Below, in pieces: positions 1-8,012 of a DNA stretch of 64,000 nt. A program made the position numbers and the translations under genes. Position 1 is the stretch's first letter. Every line of letters starts with the position of its first letter. Below the pieces are notes generated by a model. It made no database searches. It was not told where the DNA came from and saw only the letters and a program-made list of their open reading frames with translations. The DNA lies in NCBI GenBank assembly GCA_963782465.1, contig CAWAJR010000007.1, positions 390,815 to 454,814 of the forward strand, read 5' to 3'. This stretch comes from JAODBJ01 sp963782465 (lineage in GTDB: Bacteria > Actinomycetota > Acidimicrobiia > IMCC26256 > PALSA-610).

Positions 1-202
1 GGAGCTGCCAGCTCACCGTCGTGCCCTCGCGCACGCCGAGGTCGTGGAATCCGGCTGCGACCCGCTCCGCTCGCTCGACGAATGCACCGAAGGTGACCGT
101 GCGGTCGCTCGCGTCGATCAACATCGGGTGATCGGGGGAGGCCGCGGCCCGTTGCGTGCACAGGTCCCAGAACGTCCGCGCCCCAAACAAGTTGCCAGTC
201 AT
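1..202 (-). CDS. Acyl-CoA synthetase / AMP-dependent ligase, N-terminal part (runs off the window)
   Basis: The frame starts at an ATG read leftward from 202 (MTGNLFGARTFWDL...) and stays open to the edge of the window. The visible 67 residues have the typical beginning of an ANL-superfamily ligase: a short lead, then P-D-H-P-M-L-I-D, T-V-T-F-G-A-F and V-A-A-G-F-H-D-L-G-V. These match the segment in which such enzymes start their large adenylation domain. All catalytic motifs lie outside the window, so the substrate cannot be inferred. It lies 99 bp downstream of the MDMPI-like gene on the same strand, so the two may be co-transcribed. Confidence 0.8.
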   Translation of the reverse strand, partial: MTGNLFGARTFWDLCTQRAAASPDHPMLIDASDRTVTFGAFVERAERVAAGFHDLGVREGTTVSWQL

Positions 203-301
203 GCGTGCTGTTCTACTTCGGGTGGGAGCAGGCTGCAGGTTCGAGGCGGCGACGAGGCCGTTCCCGGAGGCGTTGGCCACCTGCTCCGCACGATTACGGC
301 G

Positions 302-922
302 TCACTGGCGCGTGCGCAGCGTCGCCAACCCTTCTCCGGCACAGTCGGCGAGGGCACCTTGACGACCGACCATGGCGAGCACCAACGACATCACCGGGCC
401 GTCGACCTCGGGACCGTCGCCGCTCGACCACTCGACGTCGGTCGCCCGTAAGCGCAGCCCGGCGATGCGCTTCTTCGCGCCGAGTGGCGCGCCGGCCTTC
501 TTGTAGAGCTCGGCCAGGGTGACGAGGTGTGCTTCGGGGTGTTCGCCCTTGGTGCCGAGGGCGCGGCGGATGTCTTCACCGTGGCACATGATCTCGCCCA
601 ACGCGACGTACGCGGGCCCGGGTGGCTTCTTGTTGCTCTCGACGATTTCACCAAAGCGTGCGAGCACTTCGTCGGGTGAACCTTGCGCGTAAGGACGAAG
701 GTCCTTGTCGACGAACTTGTCGAAGTTGAAGCCGGCGACGATGAAGCCGGCGAAGAAGTGGCCGGCTGTGATGTGGCCCGAAGCGACGAGATGCGCCGTG
801 ACCTCCTGCACGTTCCACCTGTCGCACCACGTGGGCGCGCTCCACTGTTCGGGGCCGAGCGTGCTCAGGAATTCGGCCAGTTGCCGGCGTTCGGCGTGGA
901 CCATCGGCATGAGATCAGCCAT
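302..922 (-). CDS. Mycothiol-dependent maleylpyruvate isomerase-fold (MDMPI/DinB-like) protein
   Basis: 206 residues starting at MADLMPMVHAERRQLAEFL. The frame is open further upstream, but that part lacks family character. The N-terminal half has the hallmark of the DinB/MDMPI four-helix bundle: H-A-E-R...L-A-E-F-L, then W-S-A-P-T-W-C-D-R-W-N-V-Q-E-V-T-A-H-L. The His of the last motif and a later H-G-E-D-I-R-R segment are the likely divalent-metal ligands. Actinobacterial members use or are predicted to use mycothiol, but the substrate here is unknown. It is transcribed divergently from the ArsR/SRPBCC regulator and upstream of an acyl-CoA ligase. Confidence 0.85.
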   Translation of the reverse strand: MADLMPMVHAERRQLAEFLSTLGPEQWSAPTWCDRWNVQEVTAHLVASGHITAGHFFAGFIVAGFNFDKFVDKDLRPYAQGSPDEVLARFGEIVESNKKPPGPAYVALGEIMCHGEDIRRALGTKGEHPEAHLVTLAELYKKAGAPLGAKKRIAGLRLRATDVEWSSGDGPEVDGPVMSLVLAMVGRQGALADCAGEGLATLRTRQ

Positions 923-1023
923 CGCGGGGTTCCTCGCTCGAAGGCCCGGTCGCCGTTGGCCCGGCGACAATCTAATTAGGCTAGCGCCGAAATAGCCTCG
1001 GTGGGGAGGAAGGAACACGGTTC
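923..1023. promoter_or_regulatory. Divergent promoter region between MDMPI-like gene and ArsR regulator
   Basis: The 101-bp gap separates two divergent starts. It holds an AT-rich palindrome CTAATTAG (972-979) in otherwise GC-rich DNA, which could serve as a -10 region and/or operator. A strong ribosome binding site (ggggaggaagga, about 1002-1013) precedes the GTG at 1024. Autoregulation by the ArsR protein is likely by analogy with the family, but no binding site is proven. Confidence 0.4.
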
Positions 1024-1796
1024 GTGAGTGACGTCCAGGCCCTCCTCGCCGCGCTCAACTCGCCGATCCGGCGCGAGATCCTCTGGCTGGTCTGGGGCGA
1101 GGAGATGCCGGCCGGGCGCATCGCGGCCGAATTCGACGTGCGCTCGCCCACCATCTCCGAACACCTGAACGTGCTCCTCGACGCCGGCCTCGTGTCGGTC
1201 CGGCGTGAGGGCACCTTCCGTCACTACCGGGCGCGCCAAGACGTGTTGCACGGCCTGCAGGCGCTCGTGTTCGCCGAGCACGACAAGTGGGTGCCCGTTG
1301 CCGACCCGGGCCCGTCGGAGGCCGAGGCGGGCCTCGACATGGTCGTGCGGGCGCACGTCGACGTCGAACTGGCGCCCGAGGGCGCGTTCCATGCCTTCAA
1401 CGACGGCCCCACCTTCAGCGCGTGGCTCGGGGTCCCGGTCCGGCTCGATGCCGGTCGGTTCGCGTGCACGACCCAGTTCGGCACACGCGTGCGTGGCCGC
1501 TACGACGTGATCGTCGAACCGCGTTTGCTCGTGTTGCGATGGGACTTCGAAGACGACGTCGTGCCGGTGCCGGGTCGCGAGCTCCTCGCCTACGTGTGGT
1601 TCGCTCCCGTCGGTACTGACCGCGACGGCGTCCGACCCGTCACCCGGGTCGAGGTGCAGCAAGTCGTCGGCGACGCCCAGGAGGCCGAATTCATGGGCGT
1701 CGCGTGGACCTTCGTGCTCGGCCACCTCGAACGCTGGCCGCAGCGCGCGTCAAGGGTGAGAATCCCGAGGTCACGGCGCCGTTTCGGAGCTTCTAA
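1024..1796 (+). CDS. ArsR-type HTH regulator fused to an SRPBCC (AHSA1-like) domain, probable 3' indel
   Basis: Residues about 5-85 form a winged helix (R-R-E-I-L-W-L-V, then R-S-P-T-I-S-E-H-L-N-V-L-L-D-A-G-L-V). Residues about 95-235 form a ligand-binding-type SRPBCC fold (A-F-H-A-F-N-D-G...W-L-G-V-P; V-L-R-W-D-F-E-D). The uninterrupted frame continues to 2037, but after about 1745 it becomes Arg-rich with poor G/C at third positions and overlaps the next gene by 226 bp. Restoring one missing base near 1735-1745 gives an ending R-V-K-G-E-N-P-E-V-T-A-P-F-R-S-F with stop at 1794-1796, before the next gene. Start GTG at 1024 follows a good Shine-Dalgarno. The ligand is unknown. Confidence 0.75.
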
Positions 1797-1811
1797 GGTT
1801 TCGGTCGAGCG

Positions 1812-2651
1812 ATGGGCCGAGGGGAACCGGGGGGAACGGTGCGACGGACGCGGCGACGACTGGGTGCCTCCGTCGGTGCGGTCCTCGCCGTCATCGCAAT
1901 GGTGGGTGCCGGCACCACCCCGGCCGTGGGCGACGGCGTGGTGCAGGCCCCGAGGACGGTGGTGCCGACCGCCCGGGCGTCGACGGGCGCCGTCTCGAAC
2001 CAGTGGGCGTCGACCAACTGGTCGGGCTACACGGTGACCGGTTCGAACTTCACCAAGGTGTCGGGAACGTTCCAGGTGCCGAAGGCGACCGGAGCGAAGC
2101 GCTCCAAGCCCGCCTATTCGTCGGCCTGGATCGGTATCGACGGGTTCGACAACGGGAACCTCATCCAGGCCGGTACGGCATCCGACTGGTCGGGCGGCAC
2201 GGCGAGCTACTACGCGTGGTGGGAGATCCTGCCCGCCTCCGAGACGCGGATCCCCGCGAGTGTGATCACGGTGCATGCCGGCGACCTGATGACCGTGAAG
2301 ATCACCAAGGGCTCACCGAAGTGGACGATCCGCATCACCGACAAGACGACCGGCAAGTCGTTCACGACGAAGCAGGTGTACGGCGGCGCGGGTACGTCGG
2401 CCGAGTGGATCGTCGAAGCACCGTTGATCGGGAACAAGCTCGCGAAGCTCGCGCACTACGGACCGATGTTCTTCGACAACGGACGGGTCAACGGCGCCAG
2501 CCCCAACCTGCAGCCGAGCGATTCCGGCGTGATGACGAAGGGCGCGAAGATGAAGGTCATCTCGTCGCCGTCGGTACCCGACGACGACGCGAAGCCCGAC
2601 GGGTTCGCGATGCGTTACGGGCCCGTCGCGCCGCCACCACCGAGCTCGTAG
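1812..2651 (+). CDS. Secreted glutamic peptidase, family G1 (eqolisin)
   Basis: 279 residues. A positively charged n-region (RRTRRRLG, 11-18) and a hydrophobic stretch (about 19-33) form a secretion signal. The mature part has G1 peptidase signatures: N-W-S-G-Y (69-73), S-A-W-I-G-I-D-G (104-111), the catalytic Gln candidate Q119 in N-L-I-Q-A-G, W-W-E-I-L-P (136-141), and the A-E-W-I-V-E motif (197-202), which carries the catalytic Glu. These acid endopeptidases cleave proteins outside the cell. The start could also be the GTG at 1839, which would remove nine residues and still leave a complete signal peptide. The C-terminus ends in a proline run. Confidence 0.88.
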   Translation: MGRGEPGGTVRRTRRRLGASVGAVLAVIAMVGAGTTPAVGDGVVQAPRTVVPTARASTGAVSNQWASTNWSGYTVTGSNFTKVSGTFQVPKATGAKRSKPAYSSAWIGIDGFDNGNLIQAGTASDWSGGTASYYAWWEILPASETRIPASVITVHAGDLMTVKITKGSPKWTIRITDKTTGKSFTTKQVYGGAGTSAEWIVEAPLIGNKLAKLAHYGPMFFDNGRVNGASPNLQPSDSGVMTKGAKMKVISSPSVPDDDAKPDGFAMRYGPVAPPPPSS

Positions 2652-2667
2652 CGGCTGGAGTGACTGC

Positions 2668-3165
2668 GTGACGGCACCCGAAGTCCATCCCGAGATCGCC
2701 CCGCTGGCCTTTCTGCTCGGGACGTGGTCGGGGCGGGGCCACGGCGAGTACCCGACGATCGAATCGTTCGACTACGACGAGACCGTGACCTTCACCCACG
2801 TCGGCAAACCGTTCATCGCCTACGCGCAGCGCAGCCGCCACGCGATCGACGGGCGGCCGCTCCACGGGGAGAACGGGTTCTGGCGGCTCGCGCCCGCGTC
2901 GGCAAGGGTCGAGTTCGTGGTCGCGCACCCTTCGGGCATCGTCGAAGTCTCGGAGGGTGGGTTCGACGGCCCGATGCTGCGCATGCGGTCGACCGCGGTC
3001 GTCGGTACCGCGACGGCGAAGTCGGTGACGGCGATCGAGCGCGACCTCGTCGTGGGCGACGACGTGCTGCAGTACGTGCTGCGCATGGCCGCAGTGGGCC
3101 AACCGCTCACACTCCATCTCTCCGCGGAACTGCACCGCCGCCCGGACGCGGCTCAGCCGACGTAA
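2668..3165 (+). CDS. Nitrobindin family heme-binding beta-barrel protein
   Basis: 165 residues from a GTG start. The nitrobindin signature is near the N-terminus (L-L-G-T-W-S-G-R-G-H-G-E-Y-P). It is followed by F-T-H-V-G-K-P-F-I-A-Y and G-F-W-R, strands of the ten-stranded barrel. The H-L-S-A-E-L-H-R-R segment near the C-terminus contains the region that provides the proximal heme His in characterised members. Nitrobindins bind ferric heme and react with peroxynitrite or NO; that is family knowledge. Its 3' end overlaps the convergent DUF5522 gene by 13 bp. Confidence 0.85.
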   Translation: MTAPEVHPEIAPLAFLLGTWSGRGHGEYPTIESFDYDETVTFTHVGKPFIAYAQRSRHAIDGRPLHGENGFWRLAPASARVEFVVAHPSGIVEVSEGGFDGPMLRMRSTAVVGTATAKSVTAIERDLVVGDDVLQYVLRMAAVGQPLTLHLSAELHRRPDAAQPT

Positions 3166-3383
3166 GGGCAGTGCCGGCAGCCCGAATCGCAACAGGTGCC
3201 GCGTGCGGCCAGGTACGCGGCCGTCAGCACGAACAGCCCGGTTGCCGGGTCGAGGTAGCCGTCTTCGCCGGTTGCGAGCGCGGCGCGGTGGGCGGCGAGC
3301 ACCCGGTCGCGATACGGGTCGTCGCGCGCGAGGCGCGACGGGTGCGGTTCGTCGAGCGACCGTGAGGCAAGACGATCCGTCAT
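3153..3383 (-). CDS. DUF5522 small cysteine-rich protein
   Basis: 76 residues from an ATG at 3383. The frame is open for 30 codons more, but the ATG fits the family length. The C-terminal half carries the DUF5522 signature: Y-L-D-P-A-T-G-L-F-V-L-T-A-A-Y-L, then R-G-T-C-C-D-S-G-C-R-H-C-P-Y. The Cys/His cluster looks like a metal or redox site. Function is unknown in the family. It is convergent with nitrobindin. Confidence 0.8.
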   Translation of the reverse strand: MTDRLASRSLDEPHPSRLARDDPYRDRVLAAHRAALATGEDGYLDPATGLFVLTAAYLAARGTCCDSGCRHCPYVG

Positions 3384-3463
3384 GACGGAGCAGGCTACGG
3401 CGACCGGTCTATCGTCGGTTCGAGCGTTCACGCGGCGCGCGTCGAAGGTGAAGAAGGGAGAAC

Positions 3464-3820
3464 GTGGACGCATTCGTGGTCATCGGCTGGCTCGCCTGCG
3501 CGGGGATCGGCTACGCCATCGGCCAGAAGAAGGGCCGGGCCGGCCAGGGTTTCGCGCTCGGCCTGTTGCTCGGCCTCATCGGGCTGATCATCATCGCGGT
3601 CATGCGTCCCCGGCCCGCGTTCTCGGGCTCGTCGGCCGGCCAGACGGGCTACGGCTACGGGTACGGCACCGGTGAGCCGCACGACCCCAACGTCGCGCCC
3701 GCGGGCTGGCACCCCGACCCGTCGGGCCGGTACCAGCTGCGCTACTGGGACGGCACCCGCTGGACCGAACACGTCACCAGCAACGGTGTTCCCGCGACCG
3801 ACGAGCCCGGCAACCGTTAG
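3464..3820 (+). CDS. Small membrane protein with C-terminal DUF2510 domain
   Basis: 118 residues from a GTG preceded by gaagggagaac. Two hydrophobic segments lie at about 3-18 and 30-46, separated by a basic Gly-rich loop (G-Q-K-K-G-R-A-G-Q-G). A Gly/Tyr-rich linker leads to a DUF2510 domain: A-G-W-H-P-D-P-S-G-R-Y-Q-L-R-Y-W-D-G-T-R-W-T-E-H. DUF2510 is an actinobacterial module usually attached to membrane proteins; its role is unknown. The stop overlaps the convergent next gene by 4 bp. Confidence 0.82.
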   Translation: MDAFVVIGWLACAGIGYAIGQKKGRAGQGFALGLLLGLIGLIIIAVMRPRPAFSGSSAGQTGYGYGYGTGEPHDPNVAPAGWHPDPSGRYQLRYWDGTRWTEHVTSNGVPATDEPGNR

Positions 3821-4128
3821 CCCGTTCGCCGCTGCGCACCGCCGAGGCGCGTTTCAACGGCGTCGACCTTCGCGTGAAGCCCGTCGGTGACGCCGGGCCG
3901 GTAGTCGATCTTCACGACCACGCTCACCCTTGGCGCGGCCTCGGCGACTTTCATCACGCATTGTTTCAAGACCTCGAGCACATCGTCCCAGCCGCCCTCG
4001 ACGTTGGTGAACATCGCGTTCGTCTCGTTCGGAAGGCCGCTCTCGCGCACGATCCGGACCGCGTCGGCGACATACGCGCTGACCGATTCGCCGGCACCGA
4101 GCGGGGTGATGGAAAAGGCTGCGATCAT
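3817..4128 (-). CDS. MTH1187 family thiamine-binding protein
   Basis: 103 residues beginning M-I-A-A-F-S-I-T-P-L-G. Family hallmarks are the beta1 strand F-S-I-T-P-L-G, the segment S-V-S-A-Y-V-A-D-A-V-R-I-V, and N-A-M-F-T-N-V-E-G-G-W-D-D-V. The last is the conserved core of the MTH1187/YkoF-type ferredoxin-like fold that binds thiamine-like ligands. The frame is open far upstream, but that portion is low complexity and antisense-like, so the ATG at 4128 was chosen. It lies just downstream of the small Cys-containing protein on the same strand. Confidence 0.85.
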   Translation of the reverse strand: MIAAFSITPLGAGESVSAYVADAVRIVRESGLPNETNAMFTNVEGGWDDVLEVLKQCVMKVAEAAPRVSVVVKIDYRPGVTDGLHAKVDAVETRLGGAQRRTG

Positions 4129-4186
4129 CGCCAGATCGTCGCGCGCCCGGTACGCGCACGAAAATGCGCGAGCGTCGGTGCCGGTC

Positions 4187-4564
4187 TTACCGGTTACTGA
4201 GGTGCCAGTCGTCGTCGCCGCGACCGCGCCGCTTCCACGGCGGCCACCACTTCTTGCGGCCCCGCTGGGCCTCGCCGAGGTCGCGCAAGACTTCGGGCTC
4301 CGCTTCGTCGAGGATGCGTTCGGCGTCGTCGAGGAGGTCGGCGGTCGCGTCGGCCGCTTCGTCGGGTTCCGCTTCGACCGGCGGCCGGGACGCGAGCGAA
4401 CCCTGCTCGAACGTCGCGTCGATGAGCGTCCGTTCGTAGCTCGCGCAGTTCTCCGGGCAACGCCATGGCGCTTCGGGCGCGAGGTCGAGGACGCAGAAAC
4501 GCGCGACTTCGCCGTCGTCGTACGTGCGGGTGGCGAAGTGCCGGCAGTCCTCGCGCATGGCCAC
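4187..4564 (-). CDS. Hypothetical cysteine-containing actinobacterial protein
   Basis: 125 residues. The N-terminal half has four cysteines in C-R-H-F...F-C-V-L-D-L...W-R-C-P-E-N-C-A-S-Y-E, a spacing that suggests metal binding. The C-terminal half is acidic and helical (E-P-D-E-A-A-D-A-T-A-D-L-L-D-D-A-E-R-I-L-D-E-A), then a basic Trp-rich tail (R-K-K-W-W-P-P-W-K-R-R). I do not recognise a named family. Position and strand suggest co-transcription with the thiamine-binding protein 58 bp downstream. The start could be either of the two Met residues at the N-terminus. Confidence 0.7.
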   Translation of the reverse strand: MAMREDCRHFATRTYDDGEVARFCVLDLAPEAPWRCPENCASYERTLIDATFEQGSLASRPPVEAEPDEAADATADLLDDAERILDEAEPEVLRDLGEAQRGRKKWWPPWKRRGRGDDDWHLSNR

Positions 4565-4620
4565 GGTGAAAGTGTTCCACGCGGAAGCCTCGACGCGCGC
4601 GCGAGTTCACCGATCTGTGG

Positions 4621-4649
4621 TTGACCGCGCGCTCGCGTCTGGATAGGTT
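4621..4649 (+). promoter_or_regulatory. Putative sigma70-type promoter for the beta-helix gene
   Basis: TTGACC (4621-4626) and TAGGTT (4644-4649) are separated by exactly 17 bp. This is close to the TTGACA/TANNNT consensus of the main actinobacterial sigma factor. The region is intergenic, about 215 bp upstream of the ATG at 4867, so it implies a long leader. No transcript evidence is available. Confidence 0.35.
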
Positions 4650-4866
4650 GCCCAGGTAATCGTCTTCTGGTGGGGCGCCGAGCTGCGAAAGGGCATCGGC
4701 GTATCGTGGGGAACGCGATCAAACGAATGCTCGATGCGCTGCGACGCGCACCGGCGCGGGGCGCGCCTGCGGCGCGTCATCGCTCGGCCGGGTCGCAGAC
4801 GCGGTGTTCCAGCGCACTTTCGACGGCGGTTGCGCCCAGGGAATTGTCCGCAAAGGAGCACGTTTG

Positions 4867-6351
4867 ATGAACGTTCACGTCCATGCGCGGCGCGGTCTGC
4901 GCGTCTTCACCAGCCTCGCGGCGGTGGCCGTCGCGACGCTCGGTCTCGCCGCGGTGTCGACCGGCACCGCGGTCGCAGCCGGGAAGACGACCCTGTTCGT
5001 CGCCAGTAGTGGCGGTACCGACTCGGCGAACAACTGCACAGCCAAGGCGACGCCGTGCGCGACCATCGCGCACGCGATGACCCTCGTCGCCCCGACCGGC
5101 AGCATCATCAAGTTGCTGGATGCCGGCCCGTACGACGAGCAGGTCACGGTGAACAAGAACACCGTGACGATCCAGAGCGCGGTCGGCAACAGTTCGATCG
5201 AGCCGAGCACGCACACGACGAACGCCCAGAAGCCCGACGGCACTCCGATCGTCACGATTCTCAACGTCGCCCCGGGAGTCACCGGCTTCACGCTGAAGAA
5301 CGTCACCGTCGACGGCTCCGCGTGGGGAGTACCGGCGTGTTTCGCGACGCCCTACTACGGGCTGTACGTGCACAGCGCGAAGGCGACGCTCACCAACAGT
5401 TCGGTGCAACACATCATCCCCCAGCCGGGGCACGACGGTTGCCAGAACGGCGTGGCCGTGTACGTGCGCAGTGACGCGTCGCCGGCCGCGAAGCTCACGG
5501 TGACCGGGAAGAACTCGTCGATCACCGACTACAACAAGAACGGTGTCGCGTGCGTCGACCCGATCACCGTCTGCAACTTCACCGGCACGACCGTCACCGG
5601 CGTCGGTCTCACCGCTGTCACCGCGCAGAACGGCTTCGAGTACGAGTACGGCACGTCGGGCACCATGAAGCACGTCACGGTCAGCGGCAACGCGTACACC
5701 GGCCCGACGTACGGCGCCTCGAACGTGCTCATCTACGACTCGGGCGCAGTCACGCTCACCAACAGCACGACGTACGGCGGGAACTACAACGTCGCCGTCT
5801 ACAACAACGGCGTGCCCGGCGGCGTGCCCGGTTGCACGGCCACGCTGTGCTCGGCGTCGAACGTGACCATCCAGAAGACGAAGTCGTACGACACAAAAGC
5901 CAACGGTGACCCGTCCGACTTCGACGGTATCGACCTCGACGGCGTGAGCTTCGCCTCGGTGACGAAGAACACCGTGTACGGCAACGCCGGTGGCGGCATC
6001 TCGCTCTGGGGCGTGCAGTCGAGCACCGTTGCGAACAACACCGTGAACGATCACGGCGCCGGCGACCCCAACTCGGTCGGCATCCTCGTCGACAGCTACG
6101 CGGGGAACGTCAACGCCACGAGCACCGGGAACAGCATCACTGCGAACAAGGTGTCGAACAACACCGCAGACGGCATCCAAGCCGGCACCGACGCGCAGGG
6201 CAACACGTTCACCAACAACAAGTTGATCACCAACGGGGCTTACAACGCAGAGGACAGTTCCACCGGTGGAGGCACCGCCGGAACCGCCAACGGCTGGAGC
6301 GCCAACACCTGCAACCCGTCGGGGAGCAGCAGTCCGCTGGGTCTCTGCTGA
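4867..6351 (+). CDS. Secreted right-handed parallel beta-helix repeat protein
   Basis: 494 residues. The ATG at 4867 has an ideal ribosome binding site (aaaggagcacgtttg). A signal peptide is clear (R-R-G-L-R-V-F-T-S-L-A-A-V-A-V-A-T-L, cleavage near A-V-A-A-G). The mature protein starts L-F-V-A-S-S-G-G-T-D-S-A-N-N-C, a common opening of pectate-lyase-like/NosD-like surface proteins. It then shows repeated N-x-V/I-x-x-N-x-x-G/D ladder turns (V-T-K-N-T-V-Y-G-N; T-V-A-N-N-T-V-N; N-K-V-S-N-N-T-A-D-G-I). No catalytic residues for polysaccharide cleavage are evident, so adhesion or cell-surface binding is as likely as an enzyme. It is followed by a strong terminator. Two more beta-helix proteins occur in this window. 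Confidence 0.85.
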   Translation: MNVHVHARRGLRVFTSLAAVAVATLGLAAVSTGTAVAAGKTTLFVASSGGTDSANNCTAKATPCATIAHAMTLVAPTGSIIKLLDAGPYDEQVTVNKNTVTIQSAVGNSSIEPSTHTTNAQKPDGTPIVTILNVAPGVTGFTLKNVTVDGSAWGVPACFATPYYGLYVHSAKATLTNSSVQHIIPQPGHDGCQNGVAVYVRSDASPAAKLTVTGKNSSITDYNKNGVACVDPITVCNFTGTTVTGVGLTAVTAQNGFEYEYGTSGTMKHVTVSGNAYTGPTYGASNVLIYDSGAVTLTNSTTYGGNYNVAVYNNGVPGGVPGCTATLCSASNVTIQKTKSYDTKANGDPSDFDGIDLDGVSFASVTKNTVYGNAGGGISLWGVQSSTVANNTVNDHGAGDPNSVGILVDSYAGNVNATSTGNSITANKVSNNTADGIQAGTDAQGNTFTNNKLITNGAYNAEDSSTGGGTAGTANGWSANTCNPSGSSSPLGLC

Positions 6352-6372
6352 CGGATTTCATGCACTGAAGGA

Positions 6373-6407
6373 ACCGGGGCCGGGTGTGTCGAGCACCCGG
6401 CCCCGGT
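6373..6407. terminator. Strong hairpin between convergent genes
   Basis: A perfect 14-bp stem (accggggccgggtg / cacccggccccggt) with a 7-nt loop starts 22 bp after the beta-helix stop. It lies 18 bp beyond the end of the convergent MFS gene, so it can act as a bidirectional terminator. No T-run follows, as is common in GC-rich actinobacteria. Confidence 0.75.
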
Positions 6408-6424
6408 CGCGCGCGTGACGAGTG

Positions 6425-7939
6425 TCAGTCGATGGGTGTGAGCACGGGAGCGGCGTCCATCTCGCGCCGGCGTTCTTCCTGCACCGCGAGGGTCCGGGCT
6501 TTGCCGGGCAGGAACAGGGAGAGGACGAACGCGAGCAGCAATACCCACATGCCGAGGATGAACAGGTCGTTGTAACCCGCGATCGCGGCCGTCGTGGCAT
6601 GGCCGGCGTGGCTACCGATCGGGCCGCTGCGCGACGCGAGGAACGACGCCAGCACCGCGGTGCCGAACGCGGCTGCGAGCTGCCGGTTCAACGATCGCAT
6701 CGCCGAGGCCTGGGCGACGAGGTTGAACGAGACCGCGTTCATGCCGGCAACGGTGTTCGGCATCATCGCGAGCCCGGCACCCAACCCGCCGAAGAACAGC
6801 CACGCCGAGATCACCCAGAGCGACGTGGTGGGGCCGAGATGGCCGAGGGGCCAGAACGAGATCGCGAGGATCACGAGCCCGACGGTGCACGGCACCCGAG
6901 CGCCGATCCGGTCGGTGAGGCGCCCACCGATCGGCATGGTCGTCGCGATACCGAGCGCCGACGGAGTGAGCGCGACGCCGACTCGCAACGCGCTGAGGCC
7001 GCGCAGCGTTTCGAGTTCGAGCGGGATGAACACGAGGCGGGCGAACTGGGCGATCGTGATGCACCAGATCACGGCCATGGTCAGGCTGAACACCGGTTCC
7101 GCGAAGATGCGCATGTCGATGAGCGGATGTTCCGTTCGCAGCGCCCGGGCGGTGAACACGGCGAGGAGTACGACGCCGACGGTGATCGACGACACGAACG
7201 CCGCGGAGCCCCAGCCCCAATCGGGTGCCTGCGACAGCGCGAGCAGCACGAGCACGAGCCCGATCGACGAGATGACGAGCCCCGACGCGTCGAAACGGCG
7301 ATGTTCGCGGTAGCCGACGTCGCGCAGGAGCCGGATCGCGAGCGGCACACCGACTGCGCCGATCGGGACGTTGATGAAGAACAGCCAGCGCCACGATGCC
7401 GCCGTCGCGAGGTAGCCGCCGAGCACGGGGCCGAGCGCGGGCGCGGCCATGGCGGCGATCCCCCAGATGCCGAGGGCACGGCCGCGCTCCTGCGGCTCGA
7501 ACAGCTCGTAGATCATCGCCATCGCGAGCGGCATCAGCGCGCCGCCGCCGAGACCTTGCAGGACGCGGAACAAGACGAGGACGGCAAGGTCGGGCGACAC
7601 CGCGCAGCACAGCGAGCCCGCCGTGAACAGGCCCAGGCTCACGATGAACACCGACTTGCGACCGAAGCGGTCGGCGAGCCAACCGGTGGCCATCATCGAC
7701 ACGCCGACGGCGAGGAGGTACACGGTGACGATCCATTCGACGCCGGACAGCGTGTGGAAGTCGGTGCCGATCTGGGGAAGCGCGATGTTCACGATCGACG
7801 TGTCGAGGATGACCATGAACGTGCCGATCAGCACGATCGCCATCGCGACCCACCGGTAGCGGGCGTCGACGGCTGCCTCGGGCCACGCGTCGGCGCCCTC
7901 GGAGGGCGCGGCACGGGAAGAGTGGCGAAGGTCGGTCAT
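6425..7939 (-). CDS. DHA2-family (EmrB/QacA-like) drug:H+ antiporter, MFS
   Basis: 504 residues from ATG 7939; the frame extends upstream across the operator and is not used. The sequence predicts about 14 membrane segments. MFS motifs are visible: motif C-like L-D-T-S-I-V-N-I-A-L-P after the first helix (motif D1 of DHA2), G-W-L-A-D-R-F-G-R-K (motif A), R-V-L-Q-G-L-G-G-G-A-L-M-P (motif B) and A-P-A-L-G-P-V-L-G-G-Y-L (motif C). Such pumps export cationic drugs, dyes or antibiotics. It is divergent from a marR gene with a palindromic operator between, so it is probably repressed by MarR and induced by its substrates. Confidence 0.92.
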   Translation of the reverse strand: MTDLRHSSRAAPSEGADAWPEAAVDARYRWVAMAIVLIGTFMVILDTSIVNIALPQIGTDFHTLSGVEWIVTVYLLAVGVSMMATGWLADRFGRKSVFIVSLGLFTAGSLCCAVSPDLAVLVLFRVLQGLGGGALMPLAMAMIYELFEPQERGRALGIWGIAAMAAPALGPVLGGYLATAASWRWLFFINVPIGAVGVPLAIRLLRDVGYREHRRFDASGLVISSIGLVLVLLALSQAPDWGWGSAAFVSSITVGVVLLAVFTARALRTEHPLIDMRIFAEPVFSLTMAVIWCITIAQFARLVFIPLELETLRGLSALRVGVALTPSALGIATTMPIGGRLTDRIGARVPCTVGLVILAISFWPLGHLGPTTSLWVISAWLFFGGLGAGLAMMPNTVAGMNAVSFNLVAQASAMRSLNRQLAAAFGTAVLASFLASRSGPIGSHAGHATTAAIAGYNDLFILGMWVLLLAFVLSLFLPGKARTLAVQEERRREMDAAPVLTPID

Positions 7940-7973
7940 CGGTGGCGGCTGGCCCGGCTGGTCGCGAAGAGCA

Positions 7974-7988
7974 TGCTTGCTGCAAGCA
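7974..7988. promoter_or_regulatory. MarR operator palindrome with overlapping promoter
   Basis: TGCTTGCTGCAAGCA is a perfect 15-bp inverted repeat (7-bp arms, single central T) in the 73-bp gap between the MFS pump and marR. It matches the usual MarR pattern of TTGC/GCAA half-sites. The symmetric AT-rich box CTATATAG follows at 7990-7997. It could serve as a -10 element for marR and, because it is symmetric, possibly also for the pump. Binding of MarR here would shut both genes. Confidence 0.65.
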
Positions 7989-8012
7989 ACTATATAGGGC
8001 AGAGTATTCCCC

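Noticed and set aside
4777..6180. 467-codon minus-strand frame over the beta-helix gene
   Set aside because: A Val/Arg/Asp-rich shadow of a gene with a signal peptide and ideal ribosome binding site on the other strand.
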